From Stakelama flava (GTDB lineage Bacteria; Pseudomonadota; Alphaproteobacteria; Sphingomonadales; Sphingomonadaceae): 64,000 nucleotides of DNA. A program made the position numbers and the translations under genes. The stretch is taken from positions 124,001 to 188,000 of the forward strand of contig NZ_JAHWZX010000003.1 in the NCBI RefSeq assembly GCF_019351405.1, in the 5' to 3' direction. The notes beneath the pieces are model-generated. The model ran no database searches, was not told where the DNA came from, and was given only the letters and a program-made list of their open reading frames with translations. Below are positions 1 to 8,989 of this stretch, in pieces; position 1 is the first letter of the stretch; the number at the start of each line of letters is the position of its first letter.

Positions 1-254
1 TCAATGACATGGCGGAAATCATGTCGGCGACACTCGGCAAGACGGTCCGGTTCCAGCAGATCCCGCTGGACGCATACAAGGATCAGTTCCTTGGTTTCGG
101 TTTTTCCGACGCGATGGCGCAAGGCATGACCGACATGGCCGACGCCAAGAACGAGGGCCTGGACCTTGGCGTCGAGCGGACGCCGGACAACACCACCCCG
201 ACCAGTTTTGCAGATTGGTGCGAGACGGTGCTGAAGCCCGCCCTTGCGAATTGA
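1..254 (+). CDS. NmrA-like NAD(P)-binding protein, C-terminal end (partial)
   Basis: The reading frame is already open at the window edge and stops at 252-254, so only about the last 84 residues are present. The visible part resembles the C-terminal substrate-side region of NmrA-like atypical short-chain dehydrogenases: a phrase about the enzyme's own catalytic-domain neighbour (MSATLGKTVRFQQIPLDAY), a helix, and an ending of the type FADWCETVLKPAL. The Rossmann nucleotide-binding half lies outside the window, so cofactor use cannot be checked. The ATG at 9 is internal and not the start. The gene converges on the reductase gene on the other strand, with an inverted repeat between them. Confidence 0.7.
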   Translation, partial: NDMAEIMSATLGKTVRFQQIPLDAYKDQFLGFGFSDAMAQGMTDMADAKNEGLDLGVERTPDNTTPTSFADWCETVLKPALAN

Positions 255-264
255 GTCAAGGCAC

Positions 265-301
265 GCCCGTCCTATGTGGCATGATGTCGCATAGGACGGG
301 C
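265..301. terminator. Perfect 12-bp inverted repeat, possible two-way terminator
   Basis: The arms GCCCGTCCTATG (265-276) and CATAGGACGGGC (290-301) are exact reverse complements separated by 13 nt. The element lies 10 nt after the stop codon of the gene on the plus strand and upstream of the 3' end of the converging reductase gene, the position expected of a bidirectional terminator. There is no run of T after either arm, so a classical intrinsic terminator is not proven. Confidence 0.4.
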
Positions 302-440
302 AATTGCACCGGCGAGCGCTGTCTTCATCGTCAGCATCGCCGTCGCCCTGTCTGGCTTCACTGGCCCTGGATGCTCTTGCCCATCGCCGTGATGTGCATC
401 AGCGGCACGTGGATATGGACCCGGCCGGAACGGTGACCGA

Positions 441-1526
441 TCACTCCGCCGCCTGCACCTCAAGCGTGGGATAATCGGTATAGCCTTCGGGGCCGGGGGC
501 GTACCACGTAGCCATATCGTCCTCGTTCAACGCGGTGTTTTTCGCGAAACGCGCGGGCAGGTCGGGATTGGCCAGGAAAGGACGGCCGAACGCGATCGCG
601 TCGGCGACGCCCGAATCGAGTGCTGCCTGCGCGCTTTCCCTGTCATATTCCTGATTGAGCACGAGCGGGTTGGTGAACACGTTGCGAATCTTCGGGCTGA
701 GCTTGGGAACGTCGGTGCTGCCGAAAGTGTCGTTCGGACCGACTTCGCGTAGTTCGAGGAAGGCGATGCCGAGGTCGTTCAGCGCCATTGCCGCAGGCAG
801 GAAGACCGATTCGGGATCGCTGTCATCGCACCCTTGCGTTTCGCCGTTGGGCGACAAGCGCACGCCGACCCGGTCCTTGCCCGCCACCGCGACCAGCCGC
901 TCGGTCGCTTCGCGCAACAGGCGGATCCGGTTTTCGGGCGCGCCGCCATATTCATCCTCGCGCTTGTTGGTGCCGTCGCGCAGGAACTGGTCGATCAGAT
1001 AGCCGTTCGCGGCATGCAGCTGAACCCCGTCGAATCCGGCGTCGAGCGCGTTTTTGGTCGCTGCCGAATAGTCGTCCAGCACGCGGGCGATATCGTCTTT
1101 CGTCGCGGGCCGCGCCTCGACATAGGGGTTGCGCCCGCTGTTGTTGCCGCGCGGGGGCGCCAGCGTCGCTGACGCGGAAATCGGCTGCATCCCGATGATA
1201 TCGGGTGGGCAGAGCCGCCCCATGTGCCAGATTTGCGCAACGATGCGCCCTCCGGCCCGATGCACCGCCTCGGTCACGGGCTTCCATGCCTCGATCTGCT
1301 CGTTCGTCCACAATCCCGGTGCCGAGGGCCAGCCAAGCCCTTCGCGGCTGATGCCGGTGGCTTCGGTGATGATCAGACCTGCAGAGGCGCGCTGCGCATA
1401 ATATTGCGCCATGATCGGCGTCGGTACATGTTCCGGCGTCGCGCGACCGCGGGTCAGCGGCGCCATCAATATGCGGTTGGGGGGGTGAATTGCGCCCAAG
1501 TCGATCGGATCGAACAGGCTCGGCAT
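441..1526 (-). CDS. Old Yellow Enzyme family alkene reductase
   Basis: FMN-dependent reductase of activated C=C bonds (N-ethylmaleimide/2-cyclohexenone reductase type), 361 residues, the normal length for this single TIM-barrel family. Seen in the sequence: an N-terminal FDPIDLG and PNRILMAPLTR segment with the Thr typical of classical OYEs near the flavin, QIWHMGR, and HAANGYLIDQFL, which carries the His/Asn pair that binds the substrate carbonyl and the nearby proton-donor Tyr. A C-terminal GRPFLANPDLP segment is the usual FMN-phosphate site. The start ATG is at 1524-1526. It is divergent from the COQ9 gene, so the 200-bp gap should hold both promoters. The physiological substrate cannot be told from sequence. 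Confidence 0.9.
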   Translation of the reverse strand: MPSLFDPIDLGAIHPPNRILMAPLTRGRATPEHVPTPIMAQYYAQRASAGLIITEATGISREGLGWPSAPGLWTNEQIEAWKPVTEAVHRAGGRIVAQIWHMGRLCPPDIIGMQPISASATLAPPRGNNSGRNPYVEARPATKDDIARVLDDYSAATKNALDAGFDGVQLHAANGYLIDQFLRDGTNKREDEYGGAPENRIRLLREATERLVAVAGKDRVGVRLSPNGETQGCDDSDPESVFLPAAMALNDLGIAFLELREVGPNDTFGSTDVPKLSPKIRNVFTNPLVLNQEYDRESAQAALDSGVADAIAFGRPFLANPDLPARFAKNTALNEDDMATWYAPGPEGYTDYPTLEVQAAE

Positions 1527-1590
1527 GATGTGCTTTCCTCAGCTTTTTCGTGTTGGCCGCGAGATAGGAGCCGAAGGCGGTGCGTGCACG

Positions 1591-1655
1591 GCCCTGGCGG
1601 GACAGGAAAAACTTTATGCCCGCAAAGCATCCTGTACCGGTGTCGCCGCCAGGGC
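1591..1655. repeat. Long imperfect inverted repeat in a divergent intergenic region
   Basis: GCCCTGGCGG (1591-1600) is exactly complementary to CCGCCAGGGC (1646-1655). Just inside, ACAGGA (1602-1607) pairs with TCCTGT (1630-1635), giving a two-part stem with an internal bulge on one side and a 22-nt loop. It lies between the divergent OYE and COQ9 genes, so it would be transcribed in the COQ9 leader. It could be a leader structure, an operator or a small RNA; the sequence alone does not decide. Confidence 0.35.
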
Positions 1656-1727
1656 GGTGAGCGATCTTCGCCAACGCTTGCGTGTGCGGGCGAGGACATT
1701 AGATCGGACAGGTGAAGGAGAGGCGTG

Positions 1728-2399
1728 ATGGCCGCAAAGATTGCCGACGATGCGACGCTTGATGAAATCCGCGCAGGGCTTGCCGCCGAACTACCGATGA
1801 ATGCGGCGTTCGACGGGTGGAACGATACCGCGCTTGCCGCTGCGGCGCAGGCGGCCGGGATCGATCTTGACGTGGCGAAGCTGGCCTTTCCGGGCGGTGC
1901 GGTCGATATGATCGATGCCTGGTTCGCGCATGTCGACGCCGAGATGGCGACAGCGCTGCCGCCGGAAAAGCTTTCCGCCATGAAGATACGCGAACGGATC
2001 ACCGCGCTTGTCGAACAAAGGCTGGCGACGCTGGCCGGTGAGCGCGAGGCGCTTCGCCGTGCGCTGGCCGTGCTCGCCATGCCGCAAAACGCGTTGAAGG
2101 CGGCACGACTTGGCTGGCGCTCCGCCGACCGCATGTGGCGGCTGGCGGGCGATACCGCGACCGATTACAACCACTATACCAAGCGCGCGATGCTGGCGGG
2201 GATTTACGGCGCGACCATCACGGTTTTCCTCGACGATGAGACGCCCGAATGGGCCGATACCCGTGCGTTTCTGTCTCGCCGGATCGATGGGATCATGCGA
2301 TTTGAAAAGGCAAAGGCGAAGCTGACCGGGCGAATGGGCAGCGAAAACCGGCTCAGCCTGTCGCGTTTCATCGGTCGGCTGCGGTATCCCGCCACCTGA
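1728..2399 (+). CDS. COQ9 family ubiquinone biosynthesis protein
   Basis: Accessory protein of ubiquinone synthesis. In eukaryotes COQ9 is a TetR-fold lipid-binding protein that presents intermediates to the COQ7 hydroxylase, and alphaproteobacteria carry homologues. The 223-residue product has the family pattern: an N-terminal helical part with the FDGWNDTAL phrase, RERITALVEQRL in the middle, and the C-terminal GWRSADRMWRLAGD plus DYNHYTKRAMLAGIYGAT block that is the COQ9 signature. ATG at 1728 is chosen over the adjacent GTG at 1725 because GAAGGAG (1714-1720) is well placed. No other coq gene is adjacent, so the assignment rests on the signature. Confidence 0.88.
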   Translation: MAAKIADDATLDEIRAGLAAELPMNAAFDGWNDTALAAAAQAAGIDLDVAKLAFPGGAVDMIDAWFAHVDAEMATALPPEKLSAMKIRERITALVEQRLATLAGEREALRRALAVLAMPQNALKAARLGWRSADRMWRLAGDTATDYNHYTKRAMLAGIYGATITVFLDDETPEWADTRAFLSRRIDGIMRFEKAKAKLTGRMGSENRLSLSRFIGRLRYPAT

Positions 2400-2481
2400 C
2401 CGGTTCGCCCGCTCGCGACCGCGACGCCCAATCGGTTTTTTACGCATCCGCGGGAGATTAGTCCTAGAATTGCCTCCCGCT

Positions 2482-2502
2482 TATTGCTATTCACTTGCAA
2501 TA
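2482..2502. promoter_or_regulatory. Fur-like palindrome in front of feoAB
   Basis: TATTGC (2482-2487) and GCAATA (2497-2502) are perfect inverted half-sites separated by 9 nt, making a 21-bp dyad. Size, half-site content and position fit the kind of box used by Fur-family iron regulators. It overlaps the first possible ATG of feoA and would block initiation there when occupied. Binding by Fur is an inference from the neighbouring iron-uptake genes. Confidence 0.5.
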
Positions 2503-2774
2503 TGAACGCTCCAGCAACCGTGTCCGTACCGCTTTGCCTCTCCGAAATGCCCCGCCGCAAAAGCGGACGCGTTGCGGGCGTTGACTGGGACACGCTGGCG
2601 TTGCCCGAGGCGCGGCGCTTGCGCGAACTGGGTCTGGATGAAGGCGTAACGGTCGAACTGCTTCATCAGGCGACATTCGGTCGTGGTCCGCTGGCCTGTC
2701 GGATCGGCCGGATGACGGTGGCGCTTCGCCGCCATGTGGCCGGCGCGATTCACGTTATGCCCGACGCCGCCTGA
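2502..2774 (+). CDS. feoA: FeoA family protein (ferrous iron transport)
   Basis: Small SH3-like cytoplasmic partner of the ferrous iron transporter FeoB. The product has the FeoA layout: KSGRVAGVD, then RRLRELGLDEGVTVELL with the conserved LGL turn, then GPLACRIGRMTVALRRHVAGAI. The start is uncertain. ATG 2502 gives 90 residues, longer than most FeoA proteins, and lies inside the Fur-like palindrome. GTG at 2520 would give 84 residues and free the operator from the coding region. A TTG at 2484 would start inside the palindrome and is unlikely. feoB begins 20 nt downstream, so the two should form one transcript. Confidence 0.85.
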   Translation: MNAPATVSVPLCLSEMPRRKSGRVAGVDWDTLALPEARRLRELGLDEGVTVELLHQATFGRGPLACRIGRMTVALRRHVAGAIHVMPDAA

Positions 2775-2794
2775 ACCAGGGGCCGGATCGAGCG

Positions 2795-4651
2795 ATGAAT
2801 CAGGCGCCTCTCGTCGCATTGGTCGGAAATCCCAATGCCGGTAAGAGCGCGCTTTTCAATGCATTGACCGGCGCGCGGCAAAAGGTCGGCAATTATCCCG
2901 GCGTTACCGTCGAACGCCATGCCGGGCGGCTGGCGCTGGACGACGGGCGTCCGGTCGAACTGGTCGATCTGCCCGGCGCGTATAGTCTTGATCCATCCAG
3001 TCCCGATGAACAGGTCACTCGCGACGTAGTGACCGGATCGCAGGCGGGAGAGCGGCTGCCCGATGCGCTGGTCGTCGTGGTCGACGCCGCCAATCTCGAC
3101 AATCATCTGCGTTTCACGCTCCAGCTCGTGTCGCTGGGGCTGCCGGTGATCGTCGCGCTCAACATGATCGATCTTGCCAGGCGCGATGGACTGGAACTCG
3201 ATCCGGCTATCCTTTCGCAAGAACTTGGCGTGCCGGTCATCCCGACAGTGGCTGTTCGCCGGCGGGGACTCGACGAATTGAAAAAGGCGCTGACCGCGAC
3301 GCTTCAGGCGGGGCCGGTCGTTCGGCCGGGCGGCGGCGTGGTAGAAGATATCGTGACGTTGCAACGGCGCGCGCGGGTTATTTCGGAAAAGGCGACGATA
3401 TCCGAAACGGCGGTGCGGCGCTGGACGCATCGGCTCGACGCCGTCGCGCTTCACCCGGTGTTCGGCTCGCTATTGCTGCTGGGGCTGTTGTTCCTGATGT
3501 TTCAGGCGGTGTTCGCCTGGTCCGAAGCCCCGATCGGCTGGATCGAAACCGGGGTGGCGGCAATCGGCGACCTTGCCACGTCGGCGCTGCCGCCCGGATT
3601 CGTCCGGTCGCTGATCGTCGACGGGCTGATCGCCGGGGTCGGCGCGGTGATCGTCTTCCTGCCGCAGATACTGATCCTGTTCCTGTTCATCCTGCTGCTT
3701 GAGGCGTCGGGATATATGGTCCGCGCCGCGTTCCTGATGGACCGGCTGATGGCCACGGCGGGGCTTTCGGGGCGCGCGTTCATCCCGCTGCTGTCCTCGT
3801 TCGCCTGCGCGGTGCCGGGCATCATGGCGACTCGCACGATCGATGACGAAAAGGACCGGCTGACCACCATCCTGATCGCGCCGCTGATGACCTGTTCGGC
3901 GCGCCTGCCGGTCTATTCGATCATGATCGGTGCATTTATTCCCGCGCGGCAGGTGCTGCCGGGGGTGGGGTTGCAGGGGCTGGTGCTCTTTTCATTGTAC
4001 GTCGCCGGCATCGTCGGTGCGTTCGTGGCGGCCATCGTTCTTCGGCGGACGGTGACGAAGGGCGAATCGTCGGGCTTCATGATGGAAATGCCCAAATATC
4101 AATGGCCGCGGCTGAACGACGTTCTGCTTGGGCTGTGGCAGCGCGCGCTGATCTTCCTGAAACGCGCCGGGACGATCATTGCTTTCACCACCATCGTGCT
4201 TTGGGCATTGCTGAGCTTTCCCAAACCGCCCGCCGGGTCGGACGCTTCGCCGGTCGATTATTCGGTCGCCGGGCGGATCGGCCATCAGATCGAAAAGGTC
4301 GTCGCGCCGATCGGGTTCAACCGCGACATTGCGCTCGCGCTGCTGCCCGCGATGTCGGCGCGCGAAGTCGCTGTCGCGGCGATCGGCACCGTGTATTCGA
4401 TCGACAATCCCGATGAGGATTCGGGCGAGAACCGGCTGGTCGACAAGCTGCGTTCGCGATGGACCCTGCCGACCGCACTCGCTTTTCTGATGTGGTTCGT
4501 GTTCGCGCCGCAATGCATTTCGACGATCGCGATTACCCGGCGAGAGACGAATGGATGGAAATGGCCCGCCTTCATGGTTGGCTATTTGTTCGCACTCGCC
4601 TACATCGCCGCAGGGGCGACATACTGGATCGCCATAGCAATCGGATTGTAG
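2795..4651 (+). CDS. feoB: Ferrous iron transport protein B
   Basis: Inner-membrane Fe(II) permease with an N-terminal cytoplasmic G-protein domain. The GTPase motifs are clear: G1 GNPNAGKSALF near residue 11, G3 DLPGAYSL near residue 59 and G4 NMID near residue 123. A linker then leads to the membrane part, with hydrophobic segments starting around residue 225 and the Gate-type segments PLLSSFACAVPGIMATRT and LLPAMSAREV. At 618 residues it belongs to the shorter FeoB forms. It follows feoA by 20 nt and ssb follows by 12 nt. Iron-responsive control is likely through the palindrome upstream of feoA. Confidence 0.95.
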   Translation: MNQAPLVALVGNPNAGKSALFNALTGARQKVGNYPGVTVERHAGRLALDDGRPVELVDLPGAYSLDPSSPDEQVTRDVVTGSQAGERLPDALVVVVDAANLDNHLRFTLQLVSLGLPVIVALNMIDLARRDGLELDPAILSQELGVPVIPTVAVRRRGLDELKKALTATLQAGPVVRPGGGVVEDIVTLQRRARVISEKATISETAVRRWTHRLDAVALHPVFGSLLLLGLLFLMFQAVFAWSEAPIGWIETGVAAIGDLATSALPPGFVRSLIVDGLIAGVGAVIVFLPQILILFLFILLLEASGYMVRAAFLMDRLMATAGLSGRAFIPLLSSFACAVPGIMATRTIDDEKDRLTTILIAPLMTCSARLPVYSIMIGAFIPARQVLPGVGLQGLVLFSLYVAGIVGAFVAAIVLRRTVTKGESSGFMMEMPKYQWPRLNDVLLGLWQRALIFLKRAGTIIAFTTIVLWALLSFPKPPAGSDASPVDYSVAGRIGHQIEKVVAPIGFNRDIALALLPAMSAREVAVAAIGTVYSIDNPDEDSGENRLVDKLRSRWTLPTALAFLMWFVFAPQCISTIAITRRETNGWKWPAFMVGYLFALAYIAAGATYWIAIAIGL

Positions 4652-4663
4652 GGAGAAACGGCG

Positions 4664-5212
4664 ATGGCCGGCAGCGTCAACAAGGTGATCCTGGTCGGGA
4701 ATCTGGGCCGCGATCCCGAAAGCCGCAGTTTTCAAAATGGTGGGAAGGTGTGCAATCTGCGCATCGCCACGTCGGAAAACTGGAAGGATCGCAACACCGG
4801 CGAGCGGCGCGAAAAGACCGAATGGCATTCGGTTGCGATCTTTAACGAAGGCCTTGCCAACATCGCCGAACGCTATCTGCGCAAGGGATCGAAAGTTTAT
4901 ATCGAGGGTCAGCTTCAGACCCGCAAATGGCAGGACCAGTCTGGCAACGACCGCTATTCGACCGAAGTCGTGCTGCAAGGCTTCAACGCGGTGCTGACCA
5001 TGCTCGATTCGCCCGGTGGCAGCCAGGGCGGCGGCATGGGCGGCTCGCGCGGTGGCGATGACTGGGGCGGTGGCGGCGATGATTTCGCCGGTCAGTCCTC
5101 GGGCCGTGGCGGCGGCTTCAACTCCGGCGGCGGTCGGTCGGGCGGGGTGAAATCGGGCAATGACGATTTCGGGGGCTTTGCCGACGATCTGGACGACGAC
5201 GTCCCGTTCTGA
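4664..5212 (+). CDS. ssb: Single-stranded DNA-binding protein
   Basis: Binds single-stranded DNA as an OB-fold tetramer during replication, repair and recombination. The first 110 residues carry the SSB fold, beginning [19 protein letters not shown] and including [20 protein letters not shown] and RKWQDQSG. A Gly-rich disordered linker follows, and the protein ends DDLDDDVPF, the acidic tip that recruits partner proteins. The length (182 residues) is normal for alphaproteobacteria. An AGGGAGA ribosome site precedes the ATG. Confidence 0.97.
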   Translation: MAGSVNKVILVGNLGRDPESRSFQNGGKVCNLRIATSENWKDRNTGERREKTEWHSVAIFNEGLANIAERYLRKGSKVYIEGQLQTRKWQDQSGNDRYSTEVVLQGFNAVLTMLDSPGGSQGGGMGGSRGGDDWGGGGDDFAGQSSGRGGGFNSGGGRSGGVKSGNDDFGGFADDLDDDVPF

Positions 5213-5270
5213 CACCGGAACAAGCGGGGGCGTCGCGCGCTGGACCGGTTCAACGGTCGGGAGGAAGCGC

Positions 5271-6068
5271 GTGGAACGATTGGCAAGATTGGAATATTTC
5301 GCCCGGGCGGGATATCTGGCCCGGGCGATCGTCTATTTCCTGCTCGGCTATCTGACCTTCGTCACCAGTCGCGCCGAAGGCACGGCGAGCGTGCTGGAGG
5401 ATATTCAGGACCTGCCCGCGGGCACCATCGTGCTGGCAGTTACGGGACTGGGGCTGGCCGGATACGGTTTCTTCCGCATCTATGGCGCGCTGATCGATAT
5501 TCAGGACGATGGGCATGGCGCGAAGGGTCTGGGCAAGCGGTGCGGCCATGTCGCCAGCGGCATCGCGCACCTGATCCTCACCTATCTCGCGTTCAAGGTC
5601 GCGTTCATGGGCGGTTCCTCCGGTGGTGGCGGCGGCAACGAAGCGACTCAGAAAATATTGTCCTTCCCCGGCGGATCGATCGTCATCGCGATCGTCGCGA
5701 TCGGCTTTCTGCTCGCCGGGTTCAACCAGGCGCTGAAGGCGATCACCGGCAAATTCGAACGCCTGCTCGATCCCGACGTGCCGCATTGGGGCGTGCTGAT
5801 GGGCCGGGTCGGCTATGCCGCGCGGTCGGTGGTGTTTCTCGTACTCGGCTGGCACCTGCTTACCTCCGCCTGGTCGAACAATGCCAATCAGGTGGGGTTT
5901 CAGGCGGCGCTCGACGCGCTTGGCGAAACGCCGTGGCTGTACGACGCGGTGGCATTGGGGCTTCTGATCTTCGGATTGTTCAGCCTGGTGATGGCGCGAT
6001 ATCGCACGATCCGCGACGGCGCGCTGAAGGATCGTATCCGCGCGGGGAAGGTGAAGCTGCTTTTCTAA
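5271..6068 (+). CDS. DUF1206 family membrane protein
   Basis: Integral membrane protein of unknown function, 265 residues, made of three repeats of a two-helix unit. Each repeat starts with a GYLARAIVYF / GHVASGIAHLIL / GYAARSVVFLVLG type segment, the hallmark of the DUF1206 triplet family. The GTG at 5271 is chosen because GGGAGGAAG (5259-5267) sits right before it; the frame is open further upstream but overlaps ssb out of frame. It ends tail to tail with metW, sharing 4 nt. Nothing nearby suggests a function. Confidence 0.85.
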   Translation: MERLARLEYFARAGYLARAIVYFLLGYLTFVTSRAEGTASVLEDIQDLPAGTIVLAVTGLGLAGYGFFRIYGALIDIQDDGHGAKGLGKRCGHVASGIAHLILTYLAFKVAFMGGSSGGGGGNEATQKILSFPGGSIVIAIVAIGFLLAGFNQALKAITGKFERLLDPDVPHWGVLMGRVGYAARSVVFLVLGWHLLTSAWSNNANQVGFQAALDALGETPWLYDAVALGLLIFGLFSLVMARYRTIRDGALKDRIRAGKVKLLF

Positions 6069-6655
6069 CGGTGGAGCAGAAAGACGGCGTGTTCGGCGAA
6101 GATATTCGCCCCCGCCGGCCGCGCACGCTTGTCGCCCGATAAAAACCATTCGGCATCGATTGCAATGCCGCGTTCGGCCACCATCGCACGGAAATCGTCG
6201 ATCGTTACATGGTGAATGTTGGGCGTGTCGTACCAGCGTTCGGGCAGCAGCCGGTTGACCGGCATCCGTCCGCCGAACAACAACGATGCGCGCACCCGCC
6301 AATGCGCGAAATTGGGGAAGGAAACAAAAGCCTGACGCCCGATGCGCAGCAGATGGTCGAGCACGCGGTCCGGCCTGCGCGTCGTCTGCAGCGTGCGGCT
6401 CAATATCGCATAGTCAAACGCCTGATCGGGATAGCCGGCAAGATCTGTGTCGGCATCGCCCTGAACCACCGAAAGGCCGCGCGCGACGGCGGCGGAGACA
6501 TTGGCGGGATCGATCTCCAGCCCGCGCGCATCGACGCCGTGCCGGTCGCGAAGCGCGGCCATCAACGCGCCGTCACCGCACCCGATATCGAGCACCCGCG
6601 AATCGGGCGCGACATTGCGCGCGATGATCGCCAGATCGGGCCGAAGGTCGATCAT
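6065..6655 (-). CDS. metW: Methionine biosynthesis protein MetW
   Basis: Methyltransferase-fold protein (196 residues) that accompanies MetX in proteobacteria and is needed for full homoserine acyltransferase activity in some of them. It contains a SAM-binding type [15 protein letters not shown] loop near residue 20, an acidic [12 protein letters not shown] strand end, and the MetW-typical [13 protein letters not shown] and [20 protein letters not shown] blocks. Its ATG overlaps the metX stop by 4 nt (ATGA, 6652-6655), so the two are translationally coupled. Confidence 0.93.
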   Translation of the reverse strand: MIDLRPDLAIIARNVAPDSRVLDIGCGDGALMAALRDRHGVDARGLEIDPANVSAAVARGLSVVQGDADTDLAGYPDQAFDYAILSRTLQTTRRPDRVLDHLLRIGRQAFVSFPNFAHWRVRASLLFGGRMPVNRLLPERWYDTPNIHHVTIDDFRAMVAERGIAIDAEWFLSGDKRARPAGANIFAEHAVFLLHR

Positions 6656-7770
6656 CGTCCGTTCCCCAGAAAACCCGCGACCACGGCGTTCAGCTGGGGC
6701 GATTCGAGCAGAAACGCGTCATGGCCAAAAGGACTCGACAATTCGACGAAACTGACCCGCTTCGCCGCGGCATTCAGCGCCTGAACGATCGCGCGCGATT
6801 CGGATGTGGGATACAGCCAGTCTGTGTCGAAACTCACGACGCAAAAACGCGCGTCGGTGGCACGAAACGCGTTGGCGAGCAGCCCGCCATGCTCTTCGCC
6901 AAGATCGAAATAATCCATCGCGCGGGTGATGTAGAGATAGGCGTTGGCATCGAACCGGTCGGTAAAGCTCAACCCCTGATAGCGAAGATAGCTTTCAACC
7001 TGGAAATCGGCATCGAATCCGAAGGTCTTGGCTTCGCGCGCCTGTAGTTTGCGGCCGAACTTCTCGGTCAGGCCGGCTTCGGAAAGATAGGTGATGTGCG
7101 CCGCCATGCGCGCCACGGCCAGCCCGGCCGCGGGCGGATCGGCGGCGGCGTAATAATCGCCCTCGCGCCATTTGGGATCGGCCATGATCGCCTGGCGTCC
7201 GACCTCGTGAAAGGCGATGTTCTGCGCCGAATGCCGCGCGGTCGAGGCGATGACGACGACCGCCTCTATCCGCTGTGGAAAGGTCGCGGCCCAGCTCAGC
7301 GCCTGCATGCCGCCCATCGAGCCGCCAACTACGGCGTGCAGCCGCGAAACGCCCAGATGGTCGAGCAGCATCGCCTGCGCGCGGACCATGTCGCGCACCG
7401 TGATGACGGGGAAGTGCATCGCAAAGGGCGCGCCGGTTGCCGGGTCGATCGTCGCCGGGCCGGACGATCCCATGCAGCTTCCCAGCACATTGGTGCAGAT
7501 GATGAAGTGGCGATCGGGGTCGATCGGCTTGCCGGGGCCGACCATGCGGCTCCACCAGCCCGGCTTCCCCGTCACGGGATGATCGGACGCGACATACTGA
7601 TCGCCGGTCAGCGCGTGGCAGATCAGGATGGCGTTGGACGCATCGGCATTGGGCACGCCATAGGTTTCATAGCCGAATTCGACCGGCGTCAGCGCCGCAC
7701 CGCTGTCGAGCGAAAGCGGCCCGGACAGGGTGACATGGCGCCTGAGGCCGTAACGCGCATCGTCGGGCAT
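6652..7770 (-). CDS. metX: Homoserine O-acyltransferase (MetX)
   Basis: Acylates the homoserine hydroxyl as the first committed step of methionine synthesis. It is an alpha/beta hydrolase fold of 372 residues. The nucleophile elbow [12 protein letters not shown], the acid in [10 protein letters not shown] and the C-terminal His in [12 protein letters not shown] make the triad. [11 protein letters not shown] and the [17 protein letters not shown] block are family-specific. ATG 7768-7770 starts at a [10 protein letters not shown] phrase; the frame stays open to 7932, but that extension has no family character. Whether it uses acetyl-CoA or succinyl-CoA cannot be settled by eye. It is divergent from hisC. 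Confidence 0.93.
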   Translation of the reverse strand: MPDDARYGLRRHVTLSGPLSLDSGAALTPVEFGYETYGVPNADASNAILICHALTGDQYVASDHPVTGKPGWWSRMVGPGKPIDPDRHFIICTNVLGSCMGSSGPATIDPATGAPFAMHFPVITVRDMVRAQAMLLDHLGVSRLHAVVGGSMGGMQALSWAATFPQRIEAVVVIASTARHSAQNIAFHEVGRQAIMADPKWREGDYYAAADPPAAGLAVARMAAHITYLSEAGLTEKFGRKLQAREAKTFGFDADFQVESYLRYQGLSFTDRFDANAYLYITRAMDYFDLGEEHGGLLANAFRATDARFCVVSFDTDWLYPTSESRAIVQALNAAAKRVSFVELSSPFGHDAFLLESPQLNAVVAGFLGNGR

Positions 7771-7828
7771 GGCGCGCTGGTTACGGCCGGGCGGGCGCTG
7801 GTTCAAGCCGGTTGGCTGCGTCGGCGTC

Positions 7829-7866
7829 GCCAATCTCCTTGCCAATCGCCAATCTCCTTGCCAATC
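7829..7866. repeat. Tandem 19-bp direct repeat between metX and hisC
   Basis: Two exact, directly abutting copies of GCCAATCTCCTTGCCAATC (7829-7847 and 7848-7866). They occupy the divergent intergenic region, 29-66 bp upstream of hisC and 59-96 bp upstream of metX. Each unit itself repeats GCCAATC at both ends. Tandem sites at such a position may be binding sites for a regulator, or simply a slippage duplication. Confidence 0.6.
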
Positions 7867-7894
7867 GACTGCCGCTGCGTCATTTCGCGGGGCC

Positions 7895-8989
7895 ATGAGC
7901 GCACCCGAACCCAAATCCTGGGTCATGGACATCGCCCCCTATATTCCGGGCAAGTCCACGACCGACAGCGGCGCAAAGGCCGCCAAATTGTCGTCGAACG
8001 AAAATCCGCTCGGCACGTCGCCCGCCGCGCGTGAGGCGTTTGCGAGCGCTGCCGGCGAACTGGAGCGCTATCCCGACGCGTCGGGCGCGATCGTTCGCGA
8101 AGCGATTGCGAAGAAATACGACCTTGATCCGCAGCGCATCATCTACGGCACCGGTTCGGATGAAGTGCTGCACATGGCTGCCAGCGCCTTTGCCGGGCCG
8201 GGGGATGAGGTGATCTTCGTTCGGTACGGCTTCGCGGTGTACGAAATCGCGACCCGGCGCGTGGGCGCGACCCCCGTGGTGGCTTCCGATAGCGACTATG
8301 CGAGCGATGTCGACGCGATCCTGGCCGCAGTCACCGATCGGACGCGCATCGTGTACGTCGCCAATCCGAACAATCCCACGGGCACCTATGCCGGCCGTGA
8401 AGCGATAGCGCGGCTCCATGCCGGACTGCCCGGCCATGTGCTGCTCGTCCTCGACCATGCCTATGCCGAATATCTGCAACCGGGCGAGAACGATGGCGGC
8501 ATGGCGCTGGCCAAAACGGCGCCCAATGTGCTCGTCACGCGCACCTTTTCGAAAATCTATGGTCTTGCGGCCGAACGGATCGGCTGGGGCTATGGCGCGA
8601 TGGATCTGATCGCGGCGATGCATCGCATCCGTCAGCCGTTCAACATCACCATCGCGGGGCAGCGCGCCGCCGTCGCCGCGCTGGAGGATGAAAATTTCGT
8701 CGCGAAAAGTCGCGCGCACAACGCCGAATGGCGCGGCTGGTTCGTCGATCAAATCGCGGCGCTTGGTAATGCGGGGCTGCGCGCCGTACCGTCAAAGGCC
8801 AATTTCGTGCTGGTGCTGTTCGAAGGACAGGTGAGCGCCGAACAGGCGTACAAGGCGCTTCAGGATCGTGGCTATATCACGCGCTGGCTGCCGGGACAGG
8901 GGCTGGGCAACGGGCTTCGCATCTCGATCGGGACCGAAGCCGAAATGCGCGGTCTGGTCGCGGCGCTGCGAGAGGTGGTCGCGGCCTGA
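7895..8989 (+). CDS. hisC: Histidinol-phosphate aminotransferase
   Basis: PLP-dependent class I/II aminotransferase, 364 residues. It converts imidazole-acetol phosphate to histidinol phosphate and in many bacteria also serves aromatic amino acid transamination, which would fit the tyrA-like gene overlapping its end. Seen: [13 protein letters not shown] at the start, a [11 protein letters not shown] substrate loop, DHAYAEY, the Schiff-base Lys in [11 protein letters not shown], and the C-terminal LRISIGT Arg. ATG 7895 follows CGCGGGGCC. The alternative name is a broad aromatic/imidazole phosphate aminotransferase. Confidence 0.92.
   Translation: MSAPEPKSWVMDIAPYIPGKSTTDSGAKAAKLSSNENPLGTSPAAREAFASAAGELERYPDASGAIVREAIAKKYDLDPQRIIYGTGSDEVLHMAASAFAGPGDEVIFVRYGFAVYEIATRRVGATPVVASDSDYASDVDAILAAVTDRTRIVYVANPNNPTGTYAGREAIARLHAGLPGHVLLVLDHAYAEYLQPGENDGGMALAKTAPNVLVTRTFSKIYGLAAERIGWGYGAMDLIAAMHRIRQPFNITIAGQRAAVAALEDENFVAKSRAHNAEWRGWFVDQIAALGNAGLRAVPSKANFVLVLFEGQVSAEQAYKALQDRGYITRWLPGQGLGNGLRISIGTEAEMRGLVAALREVVAA

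Noticed and set aside
300..436. A hydrophobic reading that would look like a small two-helix membrane protein if frames were switched near position 365
   Set aside because: It needs a frameshift, has no start codon or ribosome site in the first frame, and falls in a gap after a hairpin. It could be the remains of a gene but nothing proves it.
7771..7894. A SAM-type riboswitch in front of metX
   Set aside because: I looked for a conserved pseudoknot or SAM-II-like core on the metX strand and could not see one; only the tandem repeat is evident.
7771..7932. An N-terminal extension of MetX of up to 54 residues
   Set aside because: The added residues overlap the hisC start region and the tandem repeat, are not family-like, and ATG 7768-7770 gives the usual start.
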